Notes: generated by a model not told the origin, from the sequence alone. Shown: positions 35,097-44,471, numbered from the stretch's first letter. The stretch: DNA of 64,000 bases from Maribacter orientalis (GCF_900109345.1 NZ_FNZN01000003.1:372001-436000); one strand, 5' to 3'. Translations and numbers: made by a program.

Positions 35097-35633
35097 TTAT
35101 TTACCGGCCTTGCTAACATAGGCGTCCCATTTTTTCTCTTTATAAATGTTATCACCAAAATAACGCGCTATTTCTAAAAATGGCTTTGGTTTTTGATAAC
35201 CAGGTACTGGTGAAAGCATGTTTAATTCTTCATCTAGAAAAATCGTTGTGGGGTAACTTAAACGACCTTGCATTAAGGCAGCTGCAAATTCATGATATCC
35301 TTTTCTTCCTGAGGGTACGAAATTATAAGTTTTCCCTTTGTATTCAATAGGTTCTTTGCCTTCTCCATCTAGCTTAACCATATAATAGTTTTCTGCCATA
35401 TAAGCGGCAACTTCAGGGTTTTGAAAGGTGTCTTTATCCATTTTCTTACACCACCCACACCAATCGGTATAGACATCTATAAATATTTTTTTAGGATTTT
35501 TATCGGTTGCAGCTAATTCTGCAGCTTCCTTCCAAGAAAGCCAATTTACCTCTTGTGCATAAGTAGCGGCAGAAACAAATAGAACGGATAAGAATAAAAA
35601 TGATTTAGAAAAAAATAAAGAATACGTCTTCAT
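35097..35633 (-). CDS. Periplasmic thioredoxin-like protein
   Basis: The 178-residue protein has a signal peptide (about 1-26, ending ATYAQ) and a thioredoxin fold with the active site DWCGWCKKMD (C59, C62). The cis-Pro loop is LSYPTTIFLDEE. A glycine-rich insert (EYKGKTYNFVPSGRKGYHEFA) precedes it, as in the thioredoxin_7/DUF255-related group. It probably reduces or shuffles disulfides in periplasmic proteins. It lies 60 bases downstream of lysA in the same direction; whether they share a transcript is not clear. Confidence 0.9.
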   Translation of the reverse strand: MKTYSLFFSKSFLFLSVLFVSAATYAQEVNWLSWKEAAELAATDKNPKKIFIDVYTDWCGWCKKMDKDTFQNPEVAAYMAENYYMVKLDGEGKEPIEYKGKTYNFVPSGRKGYHEFAAALMQGRLSYPTTIFLDEELNMLSPVPGYQKPKPFLEIARYFGDNIYKEKKWDAYVSKAGK

Positions 35634-35693
35634 GAGTTATTTTTGAGATATTAGTCCAATAACAATACCAAAACTAACGCATTTTTACGTTCT

Positions 35694-36932
35694 TTATTTC
35701 ACTTTAGCAATTTCTTTAACAGCGAACAAATCTTTAATGTCTACCTGATTACGAATTAAATCATCAAAAGTTTCTCTTTCGCGAATAAGAATTGATTTGC
35801 CTTTGTGCCAAAGAACCTCTGGTGGTCTAAATCTAGAATTGTAGTTGCTTGCCATTGTAAAGCAATAAGCACCAGCATTTTTAAAGCAGAGAATATCACC
35901 TTCTGTTATTTCATTAATTCTCTTGTTGCTTGCAAATGTATCGGTCTCACATATATAACCAACAACAGAGTAATATCGTTCTCTTCCCTCAGGATTAGAT
36001 ATATTTTTTATGGTATGTGTAGCACCGTAAAGCATTGGGCGTATTAAATGGTTGAAGCCAGAATCTACACTTGCGAAAACGGTTGAAGTAGTCTGTTTAA
36101 CTACATTTACTTTAGCTAGAAAAACTCCAGCTTCACTTACTAAAAATTTACCAGGTTCAAATGCCAAAGTCAAATCTTTGCCATATTCTTTGCAGAATTC
36201 ATTGAAACGAGTACTCAATTTTTTACCCAACTCTTCTATGTTGGTTTCAATATCGCCTTCTTTGTAAGGAACTTTGAAGCCACTACCGAAATCGATAAAA
36301 TCAAGATTTTTAAAATTACGGGCTGTATCGAATAATATTTCAGAAGCATAAAGGAAAACATCGATATCTAAAATATCACTTCCAGTATGCATATGAATAC
36401 CATTAATATTCATTTTAGTCAACTCTACAATGCGAAGCAAATGTGGAATTTGATGAATGCTGATTCCGAATTTAGAATCTATATGCCCTACGGAAATATT
36501 AGAATTTCCACCGGCCATAACATGCGGATTAATTCTTATACAAACTGGAATATTCGGGTGTTTGCTACCAAATTGTTCTAATATTGATAGGTTGTCTATA
36601 TTAATACGAACGCCAAGTTTAGATGCTGCTTCAATTTCTTCAAGCGAAACGCCATTAGGAGTAAAAATGATGGATTCAGGTTTAAAACCGGCTAACAATC
36701 CTAATTGTACTTCTTGTATAGAAACCGTATCTAATCCGCTACCAAGACTATTCATTAATCTTAAGACAGTAATATTAGATAAGGCTTTGGCTGCATAATT
36801 GAGCTGTAATTTCTTAACCGACCCAAATGCCTTAGTCAATCTATTAAACTGTGAAACTATTTTTTCTGAGTCATAGACATAAACCGGATCACCAAAGGTT
36901 TTTGCTATTTGCAACAAATCCTCATTTTTCAT
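35694..36932 (-). CDS. lysA: Diaminopimelate decarboxylase
   Basis: LysA converts meso-diaminopimelate to lysine, the last step of the pathway. The protein is an alanine-racemase-like barrel with the PLP Lys in LQLNYAAKALSN and the Gly-rich phosphate region FIDFGSGFKVPY. CETDTFA holds the conserved active-site Cys, and GAYCFTMASNYNSRFRPPEVL closes the site. Two start codons compete, ATG 36941 and ATG 36932. The promoter at 36949-36979 would put the transcript start at about 36944, so 36932 is preferred. Confidence 0.95.
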   Translation of the reverse strand: MKNEDLLQIAKTFGDPVYVYDSEKIVSQFNRLTKAFGSVKKLQLNYAAKALSNITVLRLMNSLGSGLDTVSIQEVQLGLLAGFKPESIIFTPNGVSLEEIEAASKLGVRINIDNLSILEQFGSKHPNIPVCIRINPHVMAGGNSNISVGHIDSKFGISIHQIPHLLRIVELTKMNINGIHMHTGSDILDIDVFLYASEILFDTARNFKNLDFIDFGSGFKVPYKEGDIETNIEELGKKLSTRFNEFCKEYGKDLTLAFEPGKFLVSEAGVFLAKVNVVKQTTSTVFASVDSGFNHLIRPMLYGATHTIKNISNPEGRERYYSVVGYICETDTFASNKRINEITEGDILCFKNAGAYCFTMASNYNSRFRPPEVLWHKGKSILIRERETFDDLIRNQVDIKDLFAVKEIAKVK

Positions 36933-36948
36933 ACTATACAATTTTATA

Positions 36949-36979
36949 CAAAGTTACTTCTCTAATTGGACAGCAACAA
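36949..36979 (-). promoter_or_regulatory. Flavobacterial promoter of lysA
   Basis: On the minus strand TTG (36979-36977), 20 bases, then TAACTTTG (36956-36949), matching TTG-N17-23-TANNTTTG. The implied leader is very short. Confidence 0.62.
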
Positions 36980-37083
36980 AAATAATCACATATAAACAAT
37001 AAAAATAACAAAATGTGATATTTGTAACATTTATGAATTATATTTATTTTGGCGTACTGTAAAGTCCTTTGTAATTTTATACA

Positions 37084-37722
37084 ATGAAAATACCTTTATT
37101 TCCGCTACAGTCCATATTTTTTCCAGGAGAAACAGTACCGCTTCATATTTTTGAAGAGCGTTATAAGCAACTGATAACCGATTGTAGGAAGGAAGCGATC
37201 ACTTTTGGTATTCCCGTCTTTATAAATAATAAGATGGAGTATGGTGTTGAGGTTCAGCTGGTAGAGGTAGTAAGTACTTACGATAGTGGCGAAATGGATG
37301 TTGTTTGCGTTGCACGGCAGGTTTTTAGACTTTTGGCTTTTGAGAAAAGTATGCCAGGTAAATTATATGCTGGTGGAATTGTAAAACTTTTGGATTACGA
37401 TTATGAAGCATCCATAGATAAAAAACAAACTATTATAAAGGGTATACATCAATTATATACAATAATGGAGGTCCCCTATAAAGAGTTGAATGTAGAAACA
37501 TTCAATAGTTTTACATTGGCCCATAAAATTGGGTTGTCTTTCGATCAAGAATATCAACTTCTTCAAATACCTAAAGAAAACGATAGGCTTAATTTTATAA
37601 GCCTACATCTAACAGCTACAATTACCGTTTTATCAGAGGTAGAACGAACAAGAAAAATAATAGAACTTAATGGTCATTTCAAAAATTTTGACCCTTTAGA
37701 TTTCCAAGATTGGGAAATGTGA
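37084..37722 (+). CDS. LON substrate-binding-domain protein
   Basis: The 212-residue protein is a stand-alone Lon N-terminal domain. It opens with IPLFPLQSIFFPGETVPLHIFEERYKQL, the family hallmark, and continues with strands such as YGVEVQLVEVVSTYDSGEMDVVCVA. There is no ATPase or protease part, so it is not a Lon protease fragment but the separate single-domain family. It may bind substrates or peptides; function is unproven. The last third is helical. It diverges from lysA and precedes sucC by 150 bases. Confidence 0.93.
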   Translation: MKIPLFPLQSIFFPGETVPLHIFEERYKQLITDCRKEAITFGIPVFINNKMEYGVEVQLVEVVSTYDSGEMDVVCVARQVFRLLAFEKSMPGKLYAGGIVKLLDYDYEASIDKKQTIIKGIHQLYTIMEVPYKELNVETFNSFTLAHKIGLSFDQEYQLLQIPKENDRLNFISLHLTATITVLSEVERTRKIIELNGHFKNFDPLDFQDWEM

Positions 37723-37872
37723 TATTTAATAGGTTGTAAAATTGTATCACTTTAAAGAGGTTTTGTGGTTTTATACAGTTTATTCTTAGAGTTATTCTAA
37801 TTAATCACTTGTATTTTTAGATTATTACTTAGTGTTTCCTATTTTTGCTTAACAATTAAAATCACCATATAT

Positions 37873-39066
37873 ATGAACCTTCACGAATATCAAGGAAAAG
37901 AGATATTAGCAAGTTTTGGGGTGCGCATCCAAAGAGGAATAGTTGCCCATAATGCGAAAGAGGCTGTTGAGGCTGCAAAGCAATTAACTGCTGAAACCGG
38001 AACTGGATGGCATGTTATAAAAGCTCAAGTGCACGCAGGTGGTCGTGGTAAAGGTGGTGGTGTTAAATTGGCCAAAAACCTTAAAGAGGTAGAAGAAATA
38101 GCAAACCAGATTATTGGAATGAACCTAATTACCCCGCAAACTTCTGCAGAAGGTAAAAGAGTTCATCAAATATTGGTAGCTGAAGATGTGTACTACCCAG
38201 GAGACAGTGAAACAAAAGAGTTTTATATGTCTGTCCTTTTAAACAGGGCTACCGGTAAGAATATGATCATGTATTCTACTGAAGGCGGTATGGATATTGA
38301 AGAAGTTGCTGAACATACGCCTCATTTGATTTTTACTGAAGAAATTGATCCTGCAACTGGTATTTTAGGGTTTCAAGCTAGAAAAATAGCTTTCAACCTT
38401 GGTCTTTCTGGTAAAGCATTTAAAGAGATGACAAAATTTGTGACTTCTTTATATAAAGCATATGTTGAAAGTGATTCAAGTATGTTTGAAATCAACCCTG
38501 TATTGAAAACTTCTGATGATATGATTTTGGCGGTAGATGCAAAAGTATCTATAGACGATAACGCACTTTATCGTAGAAGACAATATGCAGAAATGCGTGA
38601 TTTAAGAGAAGAAAATCCAATAGAAGTTGAAGCGAGAGAGGTTGGTCTTAACTATGTAGATTTAGACGGTAACGTTGGATGTATGGTTAACGGAGCAGGT
38701 CTTGCCATGGCTACGATGGATTTAATTAAAATGGCAGGTGGTGAGCCAGCTAACTTCTTAGATGTTGGTGGTACTGCTGATGCTAAAAGAGTTGAAGAAG
38801 CATTTAGAATCATATTAAAAGATCCAAACGTAAAGGCGATACTAATCAATATATTTGGCGGTATAGTTCGTTGTGACCGTGTAGCACAAGGTGTTGTTGA
38901 TGCATATAAGAATATGGGCGATTCAATGAAAGTGCCGATTATTGTAAGATTACAAGGTACAAATGCTGAATTGGCAAAAGAGATAATTGATAATTCTGGA
39001 TTAGCGGTTCAATCAGCTGTTCAGTTTCAAGAAGCTGCCGATAAAGTTAAAGCTGTATTGGCTTAA
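37873..39066 (+). CDS. sucC: Succinyl-CoA synthetase beta subunit (ADP-forming)
   Basis: SucC forms the TCA-cycle enzyme with SucD, making ATP from succinyl-CoA. The 397-residue protein has the ATP-grasp domain (MNLHEYQGKEILASFGV, AQVHAGGRGKGGGVKLA) and the C-terminal ligase domain (CMVNGAGLAMATMDLIKMAGGEPANFLDVGG, ILINIFGGIVRCDRVAQGV). The alpha-subunit gene is not adjacent here, because a terminator follows at 39092. A TATTTTTG -7-like element lies at 37840-37847. Confidence 0.97.
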   Translation: MNLHEYQGKEILASFGVRIQRGIVAHNAKEAVEAAKQLTAETGTGWHVIKAQVHAGGRGKGGGVKLAKNLKEVEEIANQIIGMNLITPQTSAEGKRVHQILVAEDVYYPGDSETKEFYMSVLLNRATGKNMIMYSTEGGMDIEEVAEHTPHLIFTEEIDPATGILGFQARKIAFNLGLSGKAFKEMTKFVTSLYKAYVESDSSMFEINPVLKTSDDMILAVDAKVSIDDNALYRRRQYAEMRDLREENPIEVEAREVGLNYVDLDGNVGCMVNGAGLAMATMDLIKMAGGEPANFLDVGGTADAKRVEEAFRIILKDPNVKAILINIFGGIVRCDRVAQGVVDAYKNMGDSMKVPIIVRLQGTNAELAKEIIDNSGLAVQSAVQFQEAADKVKAVLA

Positions 39067-39091
39067 ACAAGTTTTCTTAACATATTACATT

Positions 39092-39123
39092 AAAGACCAT
39101 TCATAAGAATGGTCTTTTTTTTT
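39092..39123 (+). terminator. Rho-independent terminator of sucC
   Basis: AAAGACCATT (39092-39101) pairs with AATGGTCTTT (39108-39117) around CATAAG, followed by a run of T. Confidence 0.92.
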
Positions 39124-39423
39124 GCATTTAACTTTTATCAATATGTTAATTTGTGCTCATGAATTTAAACTTAGGGTAATTGAAAGTACCCCTAATCTGT
39201 AGGTAATGTTAACCGAATGAAATAATGGTTAAGACTTTTAAAACTTGAAATATCTATTCTTTCGATATTTATTTTAATGGAAGAAATTGAGAAATTTTCA
39301 TTAAAAAGATGTTAAAATTGAAATAATTGGTAACATTATCAATTTTCAAGCGTCTTTTTAATAATTCATCATCAATCAATTATTAATCAATCTTCAGAAT
39401 TTCTGGAGGAAAAACAAAAAGTC
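39124..39423 (+). promoter_or_regulatory. Long AT-rich leader/regulatory region with two related palindromes
   Basis: No coding frame is visible. ATTGGTAACATTATCAAT (39326-39343) is an imperfect 18-bp palindrome. The reverse strand of 39200-39218 reads GGTTAACATTACC, a related element, so two copies of GGT(T)AACATTAyC lie about 125 bases apart. A small hairpin AAATATC/GATATTT lies between them. A strong Shine-Dalgarno-like GGAGGA (39405-39410) precedes the ATG at 39424, which is rare in Bacteroidota. I could not place a TANNTTTG promoter. Confidence 0.4.
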
Positions 39424-39759
39424 ATGAGAAAATTAAGTTTAGTAGTGGTAGCTGCAATGCTACTTGCAACAGGTAATGTATTGGCAAACGATACAACAGG
39501 TGAAAACCCTACAAAAAGTCTTTCAGCACAGATATCAGCAATGTTATCAGAAAATAATTTTTCTGAGGAACAATCTGATTTGACAGCTCAGGTTCGTTTT
39601 ACATTAAATAATGAAGGCGAAATTGTTGTGTTATCTGTAAGTACAGATTTTGAGAAAATGGAAAGCTTCGTTAAGAATAAACTAAACTATCAAAAAGTAA
39701 ATTTGAATGAAGTGGAAGAAGGTAAAATTTATACTATTCCGGTTCGTGTAAAAGCTTAA
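39424..39759 (+). CDS. Small secreted protein of unknown function
   Basis: The 111-residue protein has a clear signal peptide (about 1-21, LVVVAAMLLATGNVLA). The short mature part has a Ser/Gln-rich start (KSLSAQISAMLSENNFSEEQSDL) and a beta-rich end (QVRFTLNNEGEIVVLSVSTDF, then IYTIPVRVKA). The end recalls a TonB/energy-transducer C-terminal strand pattern, but that is weak. The unusual Shine-Dalgarno and the 300-base leader suggest high or regulated expression. Its terminator overlaps the end of the convergent DUF1456 gene. Confidence 0.75.
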   Translation: MRKLSLVVVAAMLLATGNVLANDTTGENPTKSLSAQISAMLSENNFSEEQSDLTAQVRFTLNNEGEIVVLSVSTDFEKMESFVKNKLNYQKVNLNEVEEGKIYTIPVRVKA

Positions 39760-39780
39760 CCTAGTTTAAAGGTTATGAGT

Positions 39781-39818
39781 AAAAATCCTGCTGCACTAAA
39801 ATGTATCAGGATTTTTTC
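39781..39818. terminator. Terminator overlapping the end of the DUF1456 gene
   Basis: AAAAATCCTG (39781-39790) pairs with CAGGATTTTT (39807-39816). The right arm covers the stop codon of the minus-strand gene. A and T tracts serve both directions. Confidence 0.8.
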
Positions 39819-40183
39819 TTGTTTTTATATTTAACTGGAGTAATTGCTTTGTCTACTTTTTTCAGCTGTTTGCTTTTAAAATCTTCCCTAACATTAAATT
39901 TTTTAGCTGGCTTTTCAGCAACTTTAGTTTTTCCTGAAAGAACGTCACCTGGGTTTTTCGGATTCTCCTTAGTTCCTCTAAGGTGAATTACCAATCCATT
40001 CAAGAAATTACGTAACACTTGGTCACCACATTCCATATAATTAGGATGCTCTTCATTTCTAAAAAAAGCACCTAACTCACTCTTAGAAATTTTAAAATCT
40101 ACTAATTGAAGTATTTCAACGATTTCATCATCCCTGAATTTTAAGGCTACTCTTAATTTTTTAAATATATCGTTATTGGTCAT
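39806..40183 (-). CDS. DUF1456-family protein
   Basis: The 125-residue protein starts with a DUF1456 unit (TNNDIFKKLRVALKFRDDEIVEIL, about 1-40; the Escherichia YehS type). A second similar segment follows (KSELGAFFRNEEHPNYMECGDQVLRNFLNGLVIHLRG, about 35-72). The C-terminal 50 residues are very basic (AEKPAKKFNVREDFKSKQLKK and KYKNKKK) and probably unstructured, which suggests nucleic-acid contact. Function of the family is unknown. It is convergent with the small secreted protein gene and shares its terminator. Confidence 0.85.
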   Translation of the reverse strand: MTNNDIFKKLRVALKFRDDEIVEILQLVDFKISKSELGAFFRNEEHPNYMECGDQVLRNFLNGLVIHLRGTKENPKNPGDVLSGKTKVAEKPAKKFNVREDFKSKQLKKVDKAITPVKYKNKKKS

Positions 40184-40447
40184 ACTACTAATTTAAGCAC
40201 TGCAAGTTATTATAAAATTATGTACCCATTGGTTTGTGTATTATATTTTTTACTTGGAAGTCATTCTTTAAATACTATTCAAGCAAGTTTCAATGCCCTG
40301 AAATAAAAATAAAGATATTTGATTTTAGGGAAGAAAAGTTTTCATCGGTGGTTTGAGTTTTAATATGCGAAGGAAACATGTCATGAAATATACGATTGCT
40401 TAAAATTTTGAGTTAATATTAAGAATGTCAATATTTTACACTGATTT

Positions 40448-40849
40448 ATGCCAACGGAAAAAGAAAAACTTAGTATTTTATCAGAAATGATTGCTTTTGC
40501 CAAAGTCAACAACGAAATAAAGCAATCGGAATATGACTTTCTTTTTTCTGTTGCGCAACAATTAGAAGTCAGTAAAAAAATATTCGATAGTTTGTTTACT
40601 GAGAATGTTGAGCATATAATACCTAAATCACAGTCAGAACGAATTGTGCAGTTTCATAGATTGTTGTTGTTAATGAATGTTGATGACAAACAAGAAATGA
40701 TTGAAATAAAACGAATACATGATATAGGGTTGAAAATGGGTTTACCACCTAGTGCAATTCAACAGGTATTAGCTATTATGCATAAATACCCCGATAAAAT
40801 TGTTCCACCAGATTTGTTAATTGCTATTTTTAAAGCGCATTATAATTAA
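40448..40849 (+). CDS. TerB-like helical protein
   Basis: The 133-residue all-helical protein has the spacing of a TerB/DjlA N-terminal fold. The first helix is LSILSEMIAFAKVNNEIKQSEYDFLFSVA, with the acidic NNEIKQSE loop in the place of the family's D/E-x-E motif. A further helix set (LLLLMNVDDKQEMIEIKRIHDIGLKMGL) ends in a proline-rich turn. TerB-like proteins bind metal or act as adaptors; no partner is visible. It has no signal peptide. The last 4 bases overlap the end of the convergent DUF2254 gene. Confidence 0.7.
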   Translation: MPTEKEKLSILSEMIAFAKVNNEIKQSEYDFLFSVAQQLEVSKKIFDSLFTENVEHIIPKSQSERIVQFHRLLLLMNVDDKQEMIEIKRIHDIGLKMGLPPSAIQQVLAIMHKYPDKIVPPDLLIAIFKAHYN

Positions 40850-42114
40850 GACCACGAGATAAATTCGGTATCAATTTTTGATAAATCTCTTTTATTCTCG
40901 ATATTCAATTTTGCGTCTTCGCGCAATTCATTGATTTCTATTTCAATATCTTCTAACTGATTAGAGTTTATAACATGATATGTTAGTGTTTTAAGCATGT
41001 GCATCAATTTTCTCATTACCGTTATATCATGTTTGCAATATTGGCGATAAGTTGCCATAACATTATAAAGTACTTCTGAAAAGTTAGGACATTTGGTCCT
41101 AGACCAATTAACATTATCTGAATCGCTTACATATTCATATTCCCATTTTTTCATTAAAACAAGAAACAATGAAGTAAGATAATCAATGGTATTTAATGCG
41201 GTGCCTGGATCGTTTATTCCGGGTGACATTGCCTTAACGCCTATCTCTGATATTTGTCTAAACCCATAAATATAATTTTCACCCATTAGTTCTTCATTAT
41301 TAAAAAGTAAGGTGTTCATTATATTTTCCTTTAATTTTTCATCAATTGGTTTTTCGGTTAAAAGTCCGATTGTGCCATCTAAGATAAATTGACCTTTAAA
41401 TAGATTAATCACAATCTTAGTGTTATTTTCCTTGCATAGCTTTAAAAGATTATCGTGGAGTATTCCATAAAAATATCCCGATGAGGTAATTTCGTATGCC
41501 TCCCAATTCTCCGTATTTGGAAAATCTAATGACTTTTCTTTTTCTTGTTCAATTATATTTTCAATTTCAGCCCTTGTTCTTTCGTGAATATCTATTAAGA
41601 TATTACCCACTTGTATGGCCTGTGAAATATGGTGTATGAAATAAATGAACGACGCTAGGCACAATACAGTTAAAATGATGCCTATCAATACTGAAAAACC
41701 TGGGGTTTGATAAGAATTCTCCGTAGGCTCTATTGAGATAAGAATAAAGATGTTGTAAAGTATGGTTGCAATGTATTGGCCTAATACAAATTGATGTTTT
41801 TCATCTGATATAATTCCTGGTAAAACTCTTGGTGAGAAATTACTCGAGGCTTGGTTTAATAAAACCATGACCATCGAAAAGCTAAAAACCGTCAAAGAAA
41901 ACAAGCCTCCAATTAAAGTGCTTAATATGGTTTTGGCTGTATCCGTATTATCTATTACCAAGCCAGGTGCTACATCTATTAAATAGCTAGATATATTTAC
42001 TTGCTCCAAGTAAATCATAAAGAATGCTAACACTAACCCGGCTATTGAAATTATGGTTGGTAGGAAGGCAATTTTATTGCGTATTTGCTGTACGAAGTTG
42101 GTCAGTCTATCCAT
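40846..42114 (-). CDS. DUF2254 membrane protein
   Basis: The 422-residue protein has four hydrophobic helices in the N-terminal half (about 15-160) and a soluble C-terminal half. Family features include TLIGGLFSLTVFSFSMVMVLLNQASSNFSPRVLPGIISDEKHQFVLGQYIATILYN around helices 2-3 and ISEIGVKAMSPGINDPGTALNTIDYL (about 286-311). The conserved SPGINDP loop points to a binding function, but no activity is established. The gene is alone and convergent with the TerB-like gene. Confidence 0.9.
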   Translation of the reverse strand: MDRLTNFVQQIRNKIAFLPTIISIAGLVLAFFMIYLEQVNISSYLIDVAPGLVIDNTDTAKTILSTLIGGLFSLTVFSFSMVMVLLNQASSNFSPRVLPGIISDEKHQFVLGQYIATILYNIFILISIEPTENSYQTPGFSVLIGIILTVLCLASFIYFIHHISQAIQVGNILIDIHERTRAEIENIIEQEKEKSLDFPNTENWEAYEITSSGYFYGILHDNLLKLCKENNTKIVINLFKGQFILDGTIGLLTEKPIDEKLKENIMNTLLFNNEELMGENYIYGFRQISEIGVKAMSPGINDPGTALNTIDYLTSLFLVLMKKWEYEYVSDSDNVNWSRTKCPNFSEVLYNVMATYRQYCKHDITVMRKLMHMLKTLTYHVINSNQLEDIEIEINELREDAKLNIENKRDLSKIDTEFISWS

Positions 42115-42319
42115 GAGTTGAGTTTCGATATAAAACTAGTTAAAAAAGAGCTTGAATAATGGCTGATTCAATCAAATAACAGACTCAAATTCAGATTTTT
42201 TTGACAAAATGACATGTAATTAAAAATAAAACAAGACATAATGTCGCTAAAAATGCATTGGTATATAGTTTGTTCTATTCAAATTAATTAATAAAATAAT
42301 CTTTTTAAAATATACTATT

Positions 42320-42745
42320 ATGAGTTTAACTAAGAGAAATGAAGTATTGTTCCCAGTTTTAATGAACGAAATCTTTAGACCAGATTGGTTCGGTGGCACG
42401 CGTAATGAAACAACTGCTATACCAGCGGTTAATATTAAAGAGAATGAGGAAAATTTTGAACTGGAACTATTTGTGCCAGGTAGAAATAAAGATGAATTGA
42501 TTATCGAAATAGATAATTCTGTCTTGACTGTTTCTTCTGAAACTAAGAAGGAGGAAGAGGAATCAAAAGAAAATTTTACAAGAAGAGAGTTTACGCTTTC
42601 ATCTTTCAAAAGAGCTTTTACCCTTCCTGAAACTGTAGCTACAGATAAAATTGAAGCTACGTATATTAATGGGGTTCTAAAATTCAATCTTCCTAAGAAG
42701 GAAGAAGCTTTGCCAAAGCCAAAAAGAAAAATCGAGTTGTCTTAA
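42320..42745 (+). CDS. Small heat shock protein (Hsp20/alpha-crystallin)
   Basis: The 141-residue protein has a short N-terminal arm and an alpha-crystallin domain (about 33-125), with AVNIKENEENFELELFVPGRNKDELIIEIDNSVLTVS and the conserved A-x-x-x-x-G-x-L (ATYINGVLKFNLPK). A C-terminal KRKIELS contains an I-x-L-like anchor for oligomer assembly. These proteins hold unfolding proteins in solution without ATP. It is monocistronic with a strong terminator, and no CIRCE-like operator was seen in the 205-base upstream gap. Confidence 0.94.
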   Translation: MSLTKRNEVLFPVLMNEIFRPDWFGGTRNETTAIPAVNIKENEENFELELFVPGRNKDELIIEIDNSVLTVSSETKKEEEESKENFTRREFTLSSFKRAFTLPETVATDKIEATYINGVLKFNLPKKEEALPKPKRKIELS

Positions 42746-42782
42746 ATGTAAAATTTTTTAGGTTGGTTTGAGTTGTTTGTTT

Positions 42783-42814
42783 AAAGTGCTTTGAGTAATC
42801 AAGGCACTTTTTTT
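42783..42814. terminator. Terminator after hsp20, overlapping the M20 peptidase stop
   Basis: AAAGTGCTTTGA (42783-42794) pairs with TCAAGGCACTTT (42799-42810, one G-T pair) around GTAA, followed by T4-T7. It mainly serves the hsp20 gene. Confidence 0.85.
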
Positions 42815-44336
42815 ATGGTAATGGCTCGGTTAATATTGCCAAACACGATAAAATTCCTTCTCTATAATTCCCTAACCGTAAATTCTCGTCAGGCCCATGT
42901 ATACTGTTATCCGGATTTGGGATTCTGATAGATACTGCGGGTATGTTCAAGGTTTGAATAAAGGGTGCCATTGGTTGCGAGCCGCCTGTGGTTCTCATAT
43001 TAACAATCTTGCCTCCAAATACTTTTTGAAATGCCGAGTTTAAAAATTTTCCGATATCGGTATCCATATCCGTTCTAAAGGGTTTTGAACCAATTCGGTA
43101 CTCTAATGAAGCAAGTTTCTTAAAAGTGGCCCTATCTTGATCATTAGGTACAGAATCAACCAAATGATAGCCTTGCTTTAAGATATGATTACGTAATAAC
43201 CCTAATTGTCTTTCTGCAGGCGTTTCAGGTACTAGTCTCATGTCTATTTCAATAATGACATCTTCTGGTATTAGGGTTCGTACTTCCTTGCCTGTGTAGG
43301 CTGCTTTGATTCCTCTTATGTTTAAACTAGGAAATTGTAAGGCTTCTTGGTAGGTAGGTGCCACTTGTTCAGAGCTGAATATACCTAGTCTATTATTTAG
43401 ACTATCATTGTTTTCAGGAATCATAGCTAGTAAATGTTTGTCACGGTCGGTTAAAATGACGCCATCATAAAACCCTGGTATTTGTACAATTCCTCGGTCA
43501 TCCTTTAAACTGCTTATTAATCGTGCAGCTTCAAAAACCGGATTAGGTGCATAATTTCCATATTGACCACTATGAAGTGCATATTTTGGTCCGAATACTT
43601 TTATGGTTGCAGTTGCAATTCCTCTAGCTCCATAAGTCAATGTTGGTAAATTAGAAAGGTGTCTTGTGCCGTCCATAATAAAAAGCATTTCGGCACTCAA
43701 CAAATCTTTGTTTTCTAAAACTGCTTTTGGTAAATCTGGAGAACCTAATTCTTCTTGGAAATCCATAATCACTTTTACGTTGTATTGCGGATTTATGTTT
43801 TGTTCTTGAAGAATTTGTAAAGCGGAAATTAATGACATCGCCGGACCTTTTGAATCGGATGCAGAGCGTGCAAAAATTCTCCAGTCATCATAAATATTTT
43901 GGTTTGAATCAATTTCTATTGGACTCCAAATTCCATTTTTGAATTCTTTAATTGTAGGTTCAAAAGGATTGGGTTGTGACCAAGCGGAACTGTCAACAGG
44001 TTGCCCATCAATCTGTAAATAAAAGAGAATGTTCTTGTAGTTTTTTTTATAAATTTTTTCTGCAAAGAGGAGGGGAGCACCCTCGGTTTTTATAGTCTGG
44101 GTTTTGAAGTTTAATTTTCTAAAAACGCTATCGCACCACTCTTTGTTCTGATCGATTTGTTCTGGGTAATTACCATCATTTTGTAGTTTTAAAAAATGGC
44201 GTAAATTCGTAAAAGCTACATTGAATTTTTTATCAGTAAGTGATTTTAATTCTTCCCTTTTTAAGTGTTGACATTGGCTGCTGTAGCTGCTTAAAACACA
44301 TACGAAGAATACTATTAAAACTTTCCATTTTTCCAT
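42813..44336 (-). CDS. Secreted M20-family dipeptidase-like metallopeptidase
   Basis: The 507-residue protein has a signal peptide (about 1-22, IVFFVCVLSSYSSQC) and an M20 catalytic domain with a lid insert. Visible motifs are RSASDSKGPAMSLISALQIL (the metal-bridging Asp lies in SDSKG), DFQEELGSPDLPK (catalytic and ligand Glu), LHSGQYGNYAPNPVFEAAR in the lid, and MRTTGGSQPMAPFIQ with RIPNPDNSIHGPDENLR near the end. The first metal His region is altered: the usual HxD is replaced by LQIDGQ. It probably cleaves dipeptides in the periplasm. Confidence 0.9.
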   Translation of the reverse strand: MEKWKVLIVFFVCVLSSYSSQCQHLKREELKSLTDKKFNVAFTNLRHFLKLQNDGNYPEQIDQNKEWCDSVFRKLNFKTQTIKTEGAPLLFAEKIYKKNYKNILFYLQIDGQPVDSSAWSQPNPFEPTIKEFKNGIWSPIEIDSNQNIYDDWRIFARSASDSKGPAMSLISALQILQEQNINPQYNVKVIMDFQEELGSPDLPKAVLENKDLLSAEMLFIMDGTRHLSNLPTLTYGARGIATATIKVFGPKYALHSGQYGNYAPNPVFEAARLISSLKDDRGIVQIPGFYDGVILTDRDKHLLAMIPENNDSLNNRLGIFSSEQVAPTYQEALQFPSLNIRGIKAAYTGKEVRTLIPEDVIIEIDMRLVPETPAERQLGLLRNHILKQGYHLVDSVPNDQDRATFKKLASLEYRIGSKPFRTDMDTDIGKFLNSAFQKVFGGKIVNMRTTGGSQPMAPFIQTLNIPAVSIRIPNPDNSIHGPDENLRLGNYREGILSCLAILTEPLP

Positions 44337-44471
44337 TTTGTAGAGATATAAATCGATTTAGTCTTGTCTAAAGATTATATATAAAATACTTTTATCCAGT
44401 GATTTATATAATTTTAATTAATATTTTAATTTATATTTTTTGGAAAAATGAAAATTTTGCTAAAATCGAAC

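Noticed and set aside
39371-39395. Short repeats of ATCAATCAATTATTAATCAAT type, possibly a repeat array
   Set aside because: The stretch is only about 25 bases of low-complexity AT-rich sequence, with no spacers or unit structure, so it is not CRISPR or a true satellite.
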